From Burkholderiales bacterium (GTDB lineage Bacteria; Pseudomonadota; Gammaproteobacteria; Burkholderiales; Burkholderiaceae_C), in the NCBI GenBank assembly GCA_016000265.1, contig JAECRL010000010.1, forward strand, positions 95,872-159,871: a DNA stretch of 64,000 nt. The letters run 5' to 3'. Position numbers and translations under genes: made by a program. The notes under the pieces are model-generated. The model was not told where the DNA came from, did no database searches, and saw nothing but the letters and a program-made list of their open reading frames with translations. Shown here one piece after another: positions 1-10,765 of this stretch (positions are counted from its first letter, which is position 1; every line of letters starts with the position of its first letter).

Positions 1-1
1 C

Positions 2-2452
2 GACGAGTCCACCGCCGCCGCCGAGGCCATGACCCTGGCCGCCCGCGTGGGCAAGAGCCAGTCCATGCGCTTCGTGGTCTGCCACGACGTGCTGCCCCAG
101 ACGCTGGAGGTGGTGCAGACGCGCGCTCAACCCTTGGGCATCCAGGTGGACGTGGTCCACGCCGCGCAGCTGGTCGAGCACCTGCGCAGTCACGACTGCT
201 TCGCCGCGCTGATGCAGTACCCCGGCCTCAACGGCCAGGTGCGTGACCTCACCCCCCTGATCGACTCCCTGCACGCCCAAGGCGCCATGGCCATCGTGGC
301 GGCCGACCTGCTGGCCCTGACGCTGCTGAAGTCGCCCGGCGAGATGGGCGCCGACATCGCCTGTGGCACCACCCAGCGCTTCGGCATGCCCATGGGCAAC
401 GGCGGCCCGCACGCCGCCTACTTGGCCACGCAAGACGCCTTCAAGCGCTCACTGCCCGGTCGCCTGGTTGGCGTCAGCATCGACAGCCACGGCAACCCCG
501 CCTACCGCCTGGCCCTTCAGACCCGCGAGCAACACATCCGCCGCGAAAAAGCCACTTCCAACATCTGCACGGCGCAGGTGCTGCCGGCCGTCATCGCCAG
601 CATGTACGCCGTCTACCATGGCCCCGAAGGCCTCAAGCGCATCGCCCAGCGCGTGACCGCCTACGCATCCATCCTGGCCGCTGGCCTGAAGCAGCTCGGC
701 CGCGAACTGCTGCACGACACCTGGTTCGACACCCTGCACGTGCGCTGCGCCAGCCCGGCTGAGCGCGACCAACTGCTGGCCTCCGCCGTCGCCCAGGGCA
801 TGAACCTGCGCGCCGCCAGCGCCGACACGCTGGGCATCTCGCTGGACGAGACCACCACCCGCGCCGACCTGGCCGACCTGCTGAGCGTGTTCGCCGCCGG
901 CAAAGCCGTGCCCGGCATCGACCAACTGGCTGCCACCGCCACCCTGGGCCTGCCCGAGGGCCTGCGCCGCACCAGCGCCTACCTGACGCACCCGGTCTTC
1001 AACACCCACCACTCCGAGACGGAGATGCTGCGCTACATCCGCGCCCTGTCCGACAAGGACCTGGCCCTGGACCGCACCATGATCCCGCTGGGCTCGTGCA
1101 CCATGAAGCTCAACGCCACCAGCGAGATGATCCCCATCACCTGGCCGGAGTTCGCGCACATCCACCCCTTCGCGCCGCGTGAGCAGCTCAAGGGCTACGA
1201 GCTGCTCGACCAGCAGCTGTGCGCCTGGCTGTCGCAGGCCACGGGTTACGCCGGCATCAGCCTGCAGCCCAACGCCGGTTCGCAAGGCGAGTACGCCGGC
1301 CTGCTGGTCATCAAGGCCTGGCACGAATCGCGTGGCGAAGGCCACCGCGACATCTGCCTGATCCCCGAGTCGGCACACGGCACCAACCCGGCGAGCGCCC
1401 ACATGGTCGGCATGAAGGTCGTGGTCACCAAGTGCGACGCCAACGGCAACGTCGACCTCGACGACCTGCGCGCCAAGTGCGAGGCCCACAGCGCCAACCT
1501 GGCCGCGGTGATGATCACCTACCCGTCCACCTACGGCGTGTTCGAAACCCGCGTCACCGAGCTGTGCAAGCTGGTGCACGAACACGGTGGCCGCGTCTAC
1601 GTCGACGGCGCCAACATGAACGCCCTCGTCGGCCTGGCCGCACCGGGCCAGTTCGGCGGCGACGTCAGCCACCTCAACCTGCACAAGACCTTCTGCATCC
1701 CCCACGGCGGTGGCGGCCCCGGCGTCGGCCCCGTCTGCGTGGTCGATGACCTCGTGCCCTTCCTGCCCGCACACCGCTCGGCCGGCATCGGCGGCGAACA
1801 GCAGGTGGGCGCCGTCAGCGCCGCACCGCTGGGCAACGCCGCCGTGCTGCCCATCAGCTGGATGTACATCCGCATGATGGGCGAGGCGGGCCTGAAGGCC
1901 GCCACCGAGGTCGCCATCCTCAACGCCAACTACGTGGCCGCCCGCCTGGCCGACCACTACGACATCCACTTCAGCGGTGGCAGCGACAGCATCAGGGGCG
2001 GCGGCGTCGCGCACGAGTGCATCCTGGACCTGCGCCCCTTGAAAGACAGCAGCGGCGTCTCCGCCGAAGACGTGGCCAAGCGTCTGATCGACTACGGCTT
2101 CCACGCGCCCACGCTGAGCTTCCCCGTGGCCGGCACCCTCATGGTCGAGCCCACGGAGAGCGAGTCGCAAGTCGAGCTGGACCGCTTCTGCGACGCCATG
2201 ATCGCCATCCGACAAGAGATCCGTCAGGTCGAACAAGGCCAACTGCCCCAGGACGACAACCCGCTGAAAAATGCGCCGCACACGGCCGCCAGCCTGCTGG
2301 GTGGCGACTGGGCCCACGCCTACAGCCGCGAGGCCGCCGCTTACCCGGTGGCCAGCCTGCGCCAGCAGAAATACTGGTCTCCCGTGGGACGGGTCGACAA
2401 CGTGCATGGCGACCGCAACCTGTTTTGCAGCTGCCTGCCTGTGGGCGACTGA
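2..2452 (+). CDS. gcvP: Glycine dehydrogenase (decarboxylating), P-protein, 5'-truncated by window edge
   Basis: P-protein of the glycine cleavage system, a PLP enzyme that decarboxylates glycine and passes the aminomethyl group to the lipoyl arm of GcvH. The frame is open from base 2; the first ATG at 29 is internal, because the residues before it ([13 protein letters not shown]) continue the family consensus. About 815 residues are present, so roughly the first 150 of a ~960-residue one-chain P-protein lie outside the window. The PLP-binding motif [16 protein letters not shown] is intact, with the lysine codon at 1685-1687. Further family signatures are [13 protein letters not shown] and [12 protein letters not shown], and the chain ends normally in [11 protein letters not shown]. 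gcvT and gcvH would be expected just upstream but cannot be seen. Family assignment is very secure. Confidence 0.97.
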   Translation, partial: DESTAAAEAMTLAARVGKSQSMRFVVCHDVLPQTLEVVQTRAQPLGIQVDVVHAAQLVEHLRSHDCFAALMQYPGLNGQVRDLTPLIDSLHAQGAMAIVAADLLALTLLKSPGEMGADIACGTTQRFGMPMGNGGPHAAYLATQDAFKRSLPGRLVGVSIDSHGNPAYRLALQTREQHIRREKATSNICTAQVLPAVIASMYAVYHGPEGLKRIAQRVTAYASILAAGLKQLGRELLHDTWFDTLHVRCASPAERDQLLASAVAQGMNLRAASADTLGISLDETTTRADLADLLSVFAAGKAVPGIDQLAATATLGLPEGLRRTSAYLTHPVFNTHHSETEMLRYIRALSDKDLALDRTMIPLGSCTMKLNATSEMIPITWPEFAHIHPFAPREQLKGYELLDQQLCAWLSQATGYAGISLQPNAGSQGEYAGLLVIKAWHESRGEGHRDICLIPESAHGTNPASAHMVGMKVVVTKCDANGNVDLDDLRAKCEAHSANLAAVMITYPSTYGVFETRVTELCKLVHEHGGRVYVDGANMNALVGLAAPGQFGGDVSHLNLHKTFCIPHGGGGPGVGPVCVVDDLVPFLPAHRSAGIGGEQQVGAVSAAPLGNAAVLPISWMYIRMMGEAGLKAATEVAILNANYVAARLADHYDIHFSGGSDSIRGGGVAHECILDLRPLKDSSGVSAEDVAKRLIDYGFHAPTLSFPVAGTLMVEPTESESQVELDRFCDAMIAIRQEIRQVEQGQLPQDDNPLKNAPHTAASLLGGDWAHAYSREAAAYPVASLRQQKYWSPVGRVDNVHGDRNLFCSCLPVGD

Positions 2453-2540
2453 GCGAGCTGGACGGCGCCGCAGAGCGTTCGGGATCGCCTTGACGATTGA
2501 CGCCCGCCTGACTCCGCAATACCCTAAGCCGACTGTGGAC

Positions 2541-2573
2541 GCATCAGGGGCCTCAACCGAGGCTCCGTGATGC
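2541..2573 (+). terminator. Possible gcvP 3' hairpin without a U-run
   Basis: About 90 bases after the gcvP stop lies a two-part stem. The outer arms are GCATCA (2541-2546) and TGATGC (2568-2573); the inner arms GGGCCTC and GAGGCTC pair fully with one G-U wobble and close on an AACC loop. No T-run follows, so it is not a classical intrinsic terminator. It may stabilise the gcvP 3' end or mark a Rho-dependent stop. The rest of the 235-base gap (2453-2687) shows nothing else that I can support. Confidence 0.35.
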
Positions 2574-2687
2574 CGACCAGCGCAATGGGCATGGCCACCT
2601 GAGACCCCATCAGGCCGGTGCGCGCCCCTGAAAGTGCAGTGCGTGCGCGGCCGTGGTCCGCGCGTTTCGCCCACCGCAGGAGGCCCG

Positions 2688-5405
2688 ATGTGTTCTGCGC
2701 AGTCGCATGAAAGTGACCCCAGGCGTTTCGTCCCGTCTCACGCCAGCCTCTGCCTGGCGCTCCATGCCGCTCAGGCCGGCATCTGGGAATGGGACCTGAG
2801 CAGCAACGTCAACCGCTGGTCCGACGAAATCTGGGCGCTCTACGGCCTGGATCCGAGCCAACACCCCGCCTCTTACGAAAGCTGGCTGGCCAGCATCCAC
2901 CCGGACGACCAGGCCCACGCACAAGCCGTCGTCACCGCAGCCGCGAACCAGCTCGAAGCCTTCGAAACCGAGTGGCGCACCCACCCGGACAACGGCCCGC
3001 AGCGCTGGATCCTCAGCCGCGGCCAGCCCAGCGTCACGCCGGACGGGCACACCCAGCGCTACGTCGGCATCGTGCTGGACATCACCGAGCGCAAAACCGC
3101 CGAAGAAGCGGTTCAAGGGCTCAACGCCGAACTCGAGCGGCGCGTGACCGACCGCACCCAGGCCCTCAGCGAGCACCAGCGCCTGCTGCAAACCATGCTC
3201 GACGGGGTGCCCGGGCTGGTCGGCTACTGGGACCACCAGGGCCTCAACCGCTTCGCCAACCAGGCCTATCGGGAGTGGTTCGGCGTGACCCCCGAAGAAA
3301 TCCAGGGGCGACACATCCGGGACCTGCTCGGCCCGGACCTCTACGCCCGCAACCGCCCCTACATCGAAGGGGCCCTGCGCGGAGAGCGCCAGTGCTTCTT
3401 GCGCGACATCCCCGTGCCCGGCACGCCCGACGCTTTCCGCATCAGCGAAGCCCACTACCTGCCTGACATCGACAAGGGCGTCGTCCGAGGCTTCCTCGTC
3501 CTGGTGCTCGACGTCACGCAGGTGAAGAAGGCCGAACTCGCCGCGCGCCAGGCGAGCCACGCCAAATCCGAGTTCCTGGCCAACGTCAGCCACGAACTGC
3601 GCACCCCGCTCAACGCCATGTTCGGGTTGGCGCAGATCGGCGCGCGCGACGCCAGCGGCACGAGGGCCGCCCGCACCTTCCAGCAGATCCTGGAGTCCGG
3701 TCAGCACTTGCTGGCGCTCATCAACGACGTGCTCGACTTCTCCAAAATCGAAGCCGGCAAGCTTCAGCTGCAGCGGCACGCCATCGACATGGGGCAACTC
3801 ATCGAGCAGGTGGTCGGCCTGACCTGGCTGCGGGCCGCCACCAAAGGGCTGAACCTCGTCATCACCGAAAGCCCAGGCTTGCCGCTGCGGGCACAAGGTG
3901 ACGGCAACCGAATCGCCCAGATCCTGGTCAACCTCGTCACCAACGCCATCAAGTTCACCGACCAGGGAGACGTCCGCATGGCCTTGCGTCGCGAGGGCGA
4001 GGACCTCGTCGTCGTCGTGACGGACACGGGCATCGGCATCCACGCCAGCCGACTGCCCGACCTCTTCCAGCCCTTCGTTCAGGCCCACGACGAACGCAGC
4101 CACCCAGGCGGCACGGGCTTGGGCCTGGCCATCTGCCAGAGGCTGGCCCAGCTGATGGGGGGGCAGGTTGCCGTGCGCAGCGAGGTCGGCGTGGGCAGCG
4201 AGTTCACGCTGCGCATCCCGCTGGAAGACGCCGAGGCCGCCGACTTCCACGAACTCGACGGGCTGCTGGCCATCGGCTTCCCACCCGCCCTGCGCGACAC
4301 CCTGTGCCGGGCCCTGCGCGAGCGGGGCTGCCAGGTCCGCTGGAGCGACGAACTGCCCCCCTGCGCCGCCAGCGACCAGCCCCTGCTCATCCATGAACAC
4401 GCCTTGCCTCACACCCCCATCCCCACACTCAACCGGATGCTGGCCCATGGGCAGAAGCTGATCGTCCACCTGCAACAGGGCCCCACGAGCCCCGTGTGCC
4501 CCAGCGGCACGCCCTTGCACGACGAGGCCGTCATCCTCAGCGGCCCCTTGAGCCCGATGCGCCTGCTGCATGCCGTGCGCCAACAACCCACGCCCAGCAA
4601 ACGCCCCAGCCGCCACCATCGCCTGCCAGGCCTGCGCATCCTCGCAGCTGAAGACAACCCGGTGAACCGGCTGATCCTGGCTCAGATGCTGGAAAACGAA
4701 AGCGCCCACGTGACCTTCGCTTTCGACGGCGCACAAGCCGTCGAGCGCGTTCGCAACCAAGGTCTCGAGCCCTTCGACGTGGTGCTGTGCGACATCCAGA
4801 TGCCGGTGATGGACGGCTATGAAGCCACCCGCCAGATGCACACCCTGGACCCGACGCTGCCCGTCATCGGCTTGACGGCCCACGCCTTCAACCAGGCGCG
4901 CCAGTTGGCCGCCGAAGCGGGCATGGTCGAGTACCTCACCAAGCCCTACATGCTGGATACACTCGTCGAAGTTGTGCAACGACACGCGCGTCACGCGCGC
5001 AGCCGCGAGATGCCACACACCCAGATGCCGACCCTGACCCCTCAGCCCGTCCCCGACGCCAGCGAACAGACGGACTGGGCCGCCATGCGCCATCACTTCG
5101 GGGCACAACCCGCCCTGCTCGCCCAGCTCAAAGCCGTGGCGGAGCAGTCCCTGCCTGGGGTGCAGGCCCAGCTCACGCGGGCCCGCGAAGCGGCCGACAC
5201 CGTGGCACTCGCCAAGGTGGCCCACGAGATCAAAGGCATCGCCCTCAACCTGCGCGCCGCCAGCCTGTCGAGGCTGGCGGCCCACACGCAGGAGCGGGCC
5301 CGGCAAGGTGCCCCCGAGAGCCTTCTCAGCGCCGAAGACCTCAGTCAGGCCCTCGCCACGTTCCTGGACGACATGCGAAGCGCCGAGGTCGCGCCCACTC
5401 AGTAA
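2688..5405 (+). CDS. Cytosolic PAS-PAS hybrid sensor histidine kinase with degenerate receiver, receiver and Hpt domains
   Basis: Predicted 905-residue hybrid kinase. The start at 2688 is chosen because AGGAGG sits at 2678-2683; the frame is open further upstream. Domain order: PAS (residues ~20-135, begins IWEWDLSSNVNRW), a coiled-coil linker, a second PAS (~165-290, GYWDHQGLNRFANQAYREWF), HisKA with the phospho-acceptor His302 in SHELRTPLNA, and a HATPase with NLVTNAIKF, DTGIGI and GTGLGLAIC. Then comes a ~120-residue region resembling a receiver that has lost its aspartate, then a true receiver with Asp702 in CDIQMPVMDGYEA and the KP motif, and finally an Hpt domain with His846 in AHEIKG. 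There is no transmembrane segment, so the input should be intracellular. No response regulator gene is adjacent; signal output partner and ligand are unknown. It converges on ppsR, overlapping it by 7 bases. Confidence 0.93.
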   Translation: MCSAQSHESDPRRFVPSHASLCLALHAAQAGIWEWDLSSNVNRWSDEIWALYGLDPSQHPASYESWLASIHPDDQAHAQAVVTAAANQLEAFETEWRTHPDNGPQRWILSRGQPSVTPDGHTQRYVGIVLDITERKTAEEAVQGLNAELERRVTDRTQALSEHQRLLQTMLDGVPGLVGYWDHQGLNRFANQAYREWFGVTPEEIQGRHIRDLLGPDLYARNRPYIEGALRGERQCFLRDIPVPGTPDAFRISEAHYLPDIDKGVVRGFLVLVLDVTQVKKAELAARQASHAKSEFLANVSHELRTPLNAMFGLAQIGARDASGTRAARTFQQILESGQHLLALINDVLDFSKIEAGKLQLQRHAIDMGQLIEQVVGLTWLRAATKGLNLVITESPGLPLRAQGDGNRIAQILVNLVTNAIKFTDQGDVRMALRREGEDLVVVVTDTGIGIHASRLPDLFQPFVQAHDERSHPGGTGLGLAICQRLAQLMGGQVAVRSEVGVGSEFTLRIPLEDAEAADFHELDGLLAIGFPPALRDTLCRALRERGCQVRWSDELPPCAASDQPLLIHEHALPHTPIPTLNRMLAHGQKLIVHLQQGPTSPVCPSGTPLHDEAVILSGPLSPMRLLHAVRQQPTPSKRPSRHHRLPGLRILAAEDNPVNRLILAQMLENESAHVTFAFDGAQAVERVRNQGLEPFDVVLCDIQMPVMDGYEATRQMHTLDPTLPVIGLTAHAFNQARQLAAEAGMVEYLTKPYMLDTLVEVVQRHARHARSREMPHTQMPTLTPQPVPDASEQTDWAAMRHHFGAQPALLAQLKAVAEQSLPGVQAQLTRAREAADTVALAKVAHEIKGIALNLRAASLSRLAAHTQERARQGAPESLLSAEDLSQALATFLDDMRSAEVAPTQ

Positions 5406-6217
5406 ATCAGCCGATCAGGCCGGATGTCGCGCAGGATCGTCGTCGCGATCTCCTCGATCGACTTGTGCGTGGACGACAGCCACGCGATGCCCTCGCGGCG
5501 CATCATCGACTCGGCCGCGCTCACCTCGGTGCGGCAATTCAACAGGCTGGCGTACTTGCTGCCCGGGCGACGCTCGTTGCGGATCTGAGACAAGCGAACC
5601 GGGTCGATCGTCAGCCCGAAGCACTTCTTGCGATACGGCTTGAGCATCGAGGGCAGGAAGCCCCGGTCGAAATCCTCGGGGATCAAGGGCACGTTGGCCG
5701 CCTTGATGCCGTGCTGCATCGCCAGGTAGAGCGAAGTCGGCGTCTTGCCACAGCGGCTCACCCCCACCAGCACCACATCGGCCTCTTCGATGTTGCGCGA
5801 CGACTGCCCGTCGTCGTGCTCCAGCGCGAAGTTGATGGCCTCGATGCGACCGTTGTATTCCTGGTCCACGCTGGCGTCGCTGAAGCGGCCCACGCGGTGG
5901 TTGGACTTCATGTTGAACTCCTCCTCGAGGGGTTCAACAAAGGTCTTGATCACATCAAAGACCTTGCCCTGACAGGTTTTCAGGATGGCCAGCACGTCGT
6001 CATTGGCCAAGGTCGTGAACACGATGGCGCGCTTGCCCTCGCGCTCGCAGGCGTTGTTGATTTCACGCACCACCTGGAAGGCCTTGTCCTCGGTGTCGAT
6101 GAAGGGCCGGCGCACGTGGCGAGGCTTGATCGCGAACTGAGCCAGGATGGAGTTGCCCATGGTTTCGGCGGTGATGCCGGTGCCATCGGAGACGAAGAAG
6201 ACACTGCGGTCGGACAT
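5399..6217 (-). CDS. ppsR: PEP synthase regulatory protein (bifunctional kinase / Pi-dependent pyrophosphorylase)
   Basis: 272-residue DUF299-family protein. In characterised members it inactivates PEP synthase by ADP-dependent threonine phosphorylation and reactivates it by Pi-dependent dephosphorylation. The N-terminus FFVSDGTGITAETMGNSILAQF and the P-loop-like GVSRCGKTPTSLYLA are the family hallmarks. The ATG at 6217 begins MSDRSVFFVSDGTG; an in-frame TTG at 6262 would add 15 residues without homology. It is transcribed divergently from ppsA, its presumed target, which is the usual arrangement in proteobacteria. Its TGA lies inside the 3' end of the convergent kinase gene. Confidence 0.97.
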   Translation of the reverse strand: MSDRSVFFVSDGTGITAETMGNSILAQFAIKPRHVRRPFIDTEDKAFQVVREINNACEREGKRAIVFTTLANDDVLAILKTCQGKVFDVIKTFVEPLEEEFNMKSNHRVGRFSDASVDQEYNGRIEAINFALEHDDGQSSRNIEEADVVLVGVSRCGKTPTSLYLAMQHGIKAANVPLIPEDFDRGFLPSMLKPYRKKCFGLTIDPVRLSQIRNERRPGSKYASLLNCRTEVSAAESMMRREGIAWLSSTHKSIEEIATTILRDIRPDRLIY

Positions 6218-6479
6218 GGCGCGGGGCGGGACCGCGAATGGGGGTGTGAGGTGTTCACACAAGGCCCCGGCGCCGGTCCCTGAATCGGGTGGAAGACAGG
6301 ACGGATCATAGGCGGGACCCTACAATCTGCTCAACAGGTGTCCAAGCCAACAGGCAAGACAGCGGGCATGCGTGCGCCAGGTTCACAACACACAGAACAA
6401 ACGACCTGGCAGCCAGCCCCTCTGCGCACACGAAGCCATTGGATGCCGCCGGCATTTTTTCACCATCCTGGAGCTTTTC
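6218..6479. promoter_or_regulatory. Divergent ppsR/ppsA intergenic region with candidate ppsA -10
   Basis: This 262-base gap must hold both promoters. A TACAAT hexamer at 6321-6326 is a reasonable -10 for ppsA, but no good -35 stands at the expected distance. A short terminator-like hairpin lies near the ppsA start (listed separately). I could not identify a ppsR promoter or a recognisable operator. Confidence 0.35.
6443..6460 (+). terminator. Terminator-like hairpin in the ppsA leader (possible attenuator)
   Basis: ATGCC (6443-6447), loop GCC, GGCAT (6451-6455), followed by an unbroken T-run to 6460. The stem is only 5 bp, which is weak, but the T-run right after it and a position about 20 bases before the ppsA ATG are unusual for a leader. 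It could act as a transcriptional attenuator or be a chance structure. Confidence 0.3.
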
Positions 6480-8893
<2,414 letters not shown>

Positions 8894-8897
<4 letters not shown>

Positions 8898-8922
8898 CGC
8901 CCTGCCTGATTCAGGCTATAAT
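8894..8922 (+). promoter_or_regulatory. Strong sigma-70 promoter of the rpsF operon
   Basis: CTGACG (8894-8899), a 17-base spacer and a perfect TATAAT (8917-8922). The -35 overlaps the ppsA stop codon. It predicts a start near 8929 and a leader of about 130 bases in front of rpsF, in keeping with a highly expressed ribosomal protein operon. Confidence 0.8.
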
Positions 8923-8949
8923 CGAAAGCTTTTCCGCCTGTTGCAATTC

Positions 8950-9040
8950 GACCCTCACCATGAGGGTCGGCTTGCAGCGACCTTGCCGTACGCGGGTTTG
9001 ACGCTTCGCGACGGCTTCCATCCCACCCTTAAAAAGGTGG
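8950..9040 (+). promoter_or_regulatory. Structured rpsF mRNA leader, candidate S6:S18 autoregulatory element
   Basis: Three consecutive hairpins can be drawn in the leader. First, GACCCTCA (8950-8957) and TGAGGGTC (8961-8968), perfect, loop CCA. Second, GCCGT (8985-8989) plus CGCG (8991-8994) against CGCG (9007-9010) plus ACGGC (9011-9015), with a bulged A. Third, CCACC (9023-9027) and GGTGG (9036-9040) just before the ribosome site. None is followed by a U-run. It is known that the S6:S18 complex binds a CCG-containing leader structure in many bacteria; that this leader does so is my inference. Confidence 0.45.
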
Positions 9041-9058
9041 AATCCACAAGGAGTTCTC

Positions 9059-9424
9059 ATGCGTCACTATGAAATCATCGTGCTGATCCACCCGGATCAA
9101 AGCGAACAGGTTCCGGCCATGCTGGAGCGCTACAAGACCCTGATCACCACCAATGGTGGCCAGGTTCACCGCGTTGAAGACTGGGGCCGCCGTCAGCTGG
9201 CTTACCAGATCAACAAGCTGGCCAAGGCGCACTACCTGTGCCTGAACGTCGAAATCAGCAAGGACACCCTGGCTGAAATCGAAACCGGCTTCAAGTTCAA
9301 CGACGCCGTGCTGCGTCACCTGACCGTGCTGAAGGACAAGGCCGAGACCGCTCCTTCCGTGATGATGAAGCAAGTTGAGCGTGAAGAGGCCCGCAAGGCC
9401 CAGCAGGAGCAAGCCACCGCCTGA
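9059..9424 (+). CDS. rpsF: 30S ribosomal protein S6
   Basis: 121-residue S6, which binds the central domain of 16S rRNA together with S18. The N-terminus [17 protein letters not shown] and the core [16 protein letters not shown] are diagnostic. An AAGGAG lies 5 bases before the ATG. The C-terminal ~20 residues are charged ([12 protein letters not shown]), as in other betaproteobacteria. First gene of rpsF-priB-rpsR-rplI. Confidence 0.98.
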   Translation: MRHYEIIVLIHPDQSEQVPAMLERYKTLITTNGGQVHRVEDWGRRQLAYQINKLAKAHYLCLNVEISKDTLAEIETGFKFNDAVLRHLTVLKDKAETAPSVMMKQVEREEARKAQQEQATA

Positions 9425-9486
9425 TTCATGCCGCAAGGCGTGATCAGACACCCGTCCCCGCGTGATGAGCCCTGGCGCTGCAAGAC

Positions 9487-9777
9487 ATGAATCAGGTCCT
9501 GCTGTCAGCCAAGATCATCGAGCGCAAGGCGCTGAGATACACCCCCGCCGGCCTGCCCGCCCTGGACCTCATGCTTGAGCATGAATCCGAGGTGAGCGAG
9601 AACCAGCAAACCCGCAAGGTCAAGCTGGAAGTCAAGGCCGTGGCCCTGGGCGAGATCGCACACCGACTCACCCGGCTGGACAGTGGCGAAACCTTTGGTT
9701 TTGCCGGCTTCCTGGGTGCCCCGCGCAACGGACGAGGCGTGCTGCTCCACATCACCGCACTCAACGACATCGTTTAA
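9487..9777 (+). CDS. priB: Primosomal replication protein N (PriB)
   Basis: 96-residue single OB-fold, single-strand DNA binding protein of the PriA-PriB restart primosome. The sequence LRYTPAGLPALDLMLEHES and the ending GVLLHITALNDIV fit PriB. The position between rpsF and rpsR is the conserved proteobacterial one. The ribosome site is poor, so translation may depend partly on coupling or on unwinding of upstream structure. Confidence 0.93.
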   Translation: MNQVLLSAKIIERKALRYTPAGLPALDLMLEHESEVSENQQTRKVKLEVKAVALGEIAHRLTRLDSGETFGFAGFLGAPRNGRGVLLHITALNDIV

Positions 9778-9807
9778 ACACATCCATTCGGATACTGAGA
9801 GGTCATC

Positions 9808-10101
9808 ATGGCTGCTCCCCGCTCCAAGAACGGCAAGTTCTCCAAAGACCGCAAGGGCAAGCGCAACACGCAATCCCTGCTGTTCCGCCGCAAGCGCTTC
9901 TGCCGCTTCACCGTCGCTGGCGTCGAACAAATCGACTACAAGGACGTCGACACCCTGCGCGATTTCATCGCTGAAAACGGCAAGATCATCCCCGCACGCC
10001 TGACCGGCACCCGCGCGATCTACCAGCGTCAGCTGACCACCGCCATCAAGCGCGCTCGCTTCCTGGCCCTGCTGCCTTACAGCGATCAGCACCGCGTCTA
10101 A
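9808..10101 (+). CDS. rpsR: 30S ribosomal protein S18
   Basis: 97-residue S18. The core [21 protein letters not shown] and the C-terminal [20 protein letters not shown] are family signatures. GAGAGG precedes the ATG. The N-terminal basic extension (about 20 residues) is longer than in E. coli S18 and common in Burkholderiales. It is the S6 partner and a likely co-repressor of the operon. Confidence 0.98.
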   Translation: MAAPRSKNGKFSKDRKGKRNTQSLLFRRKRFCRFTVAGVEQIDYKDVDTLRDFIAENGKIIPARLTGTRAIYQRQLTTAIKRARFLALLPYSDQHRV

Positions 10102-10113
10102 GGAGTCCCTGTC

Positions 10114-10566
10114 ATGCAAATCATCCTCCTCGAAAAAGTCGCCAACCTGGGCAACCTGGGTGATGTGGTCAAGGTCAAGGACGGCTACGCCCGTAACTTC
10201 CTGATCCCGACCGGTCAAGCCCGTCGTGCCACCGAAAAGGCCGTCGCTGAGTTCGAAGCCCGCCGCGCCGAGCTGGAAAAGGCCTCCGCTGAAAAGCTGG
10301 CCGCCGCTCAAGCCCTGGGCGAAAAGCTCAGCGGCAAGACCGTCTCCGTCAGCCAGAAGGCTGGCGTGGACGGCCGCCTGTTCGGCTCCGTCACCAACCA
10401 CGACATCGCCGAAGGCCTGACCGCCGCTGGCTTCACCGTCGCCAAGCAGCAGGTTCGCCTGCCCAACGGCCCGCTGAAGACCACCGGTGAACACGCCGTC
10501 TCCGTGTCCCTGCACACCGACGTCGTCGTGGACGTGACCGTTCAAGTGGTCGGCGAAACCGTCTGA
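10114..10566 (+). CDS. rplI: 50S ribosomal protein L9
   Basis: 150-residue L9, a two-domain protein joined by a long helix. The N-terminal domain [21 protein letters not shown] binds 23S rRNA. It has an AAGGAG ribosome site and lies 12 bases after rpsR. Last gene of the operon, followed by an intrinsic terminator. Confidence 0.98.
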   Translation: MQIILLEKVANLGNLGDVVKVKDGYARNFLIPTGQARRATEKAVAEFEARRAELEKASAEKLAAAQALGEKLSGKTVSVSQKAGVDGRLFGSVTNHDIAEGLTAAGFTVAKQQVRLPNGPLKTTGEHAVSVSLHTDVVVDVTVQVVGETV

Positions 10567-10611
10567 TCACGGTGACACCGATGGTGGGTTGACTGCTCAG
10601 CCCACCCCAGC

Positions 10612-10640
10612 AAAGCCGGCGCATGCCGGCTTTGTCGTTT
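10612..10640 (+). terminator. Intrinsic terminator of the rpsF-priB-rpsR-rplI operon
   Basis: AAAGCCGGC (10612-10620), loop GCAT, GCCGGCTTT (10625-10633), then a T-rich tail to 10640. It stands 46 bases after the rplI stop and separates this operon from dnaB. Confidence 0.85.
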
Positions 10641-10679
10641 CTGGGCCCCGCTGGTGAGCCCAGCGAGGCGAGCGCCGAG

Positions 10680-10732
10680 TTGTCCACGAACTTCCCCAGG
10701 AAGTCCCCCGCTTGTCCACAGGCTTGCCCACA
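10680..10732 (+). promoter_or_regulatory. Three DnaA-box-like 9-mers upstream of dnaB
   Basis: TTGTCCACG (10680-10688), TTGTCCACA (10712-10720) and TTGCCCACA (10724-10732) lie in the same orientation within 53 bases. The middle one differs from the E. coli consensus TTATCCACA at one base. They sit 34-86 bases before the dnaB ATG, where they could influence transcription. Whether DnaA binds them is inference. Confidence 0.4.
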
Positions 10733-10765
10733 GGGTCGCACCCGCGCGCCCGTATGATTGAACCC

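Noticed and set aside
449..2674. 741-codon open frame antisense to gcvP
   Set aside because: Mirror frame, Gly/Val/Ala-rich, overlaps the full gcvP sense gene.
2610..5306. 898-codon open frame antisense to the hybrid kinase
   Set aside because: Codon-position shadow rich in Gly/Val/Asp/His; the sense frame has complete kinase motifs.
8960..9001. 13-codon frame in the rpsF leader as a leader peptide
   Set aside because: No ribosome site and its start lies in a hairpin loop; no codon bias that would suit attenuation. Kept only as a remark.
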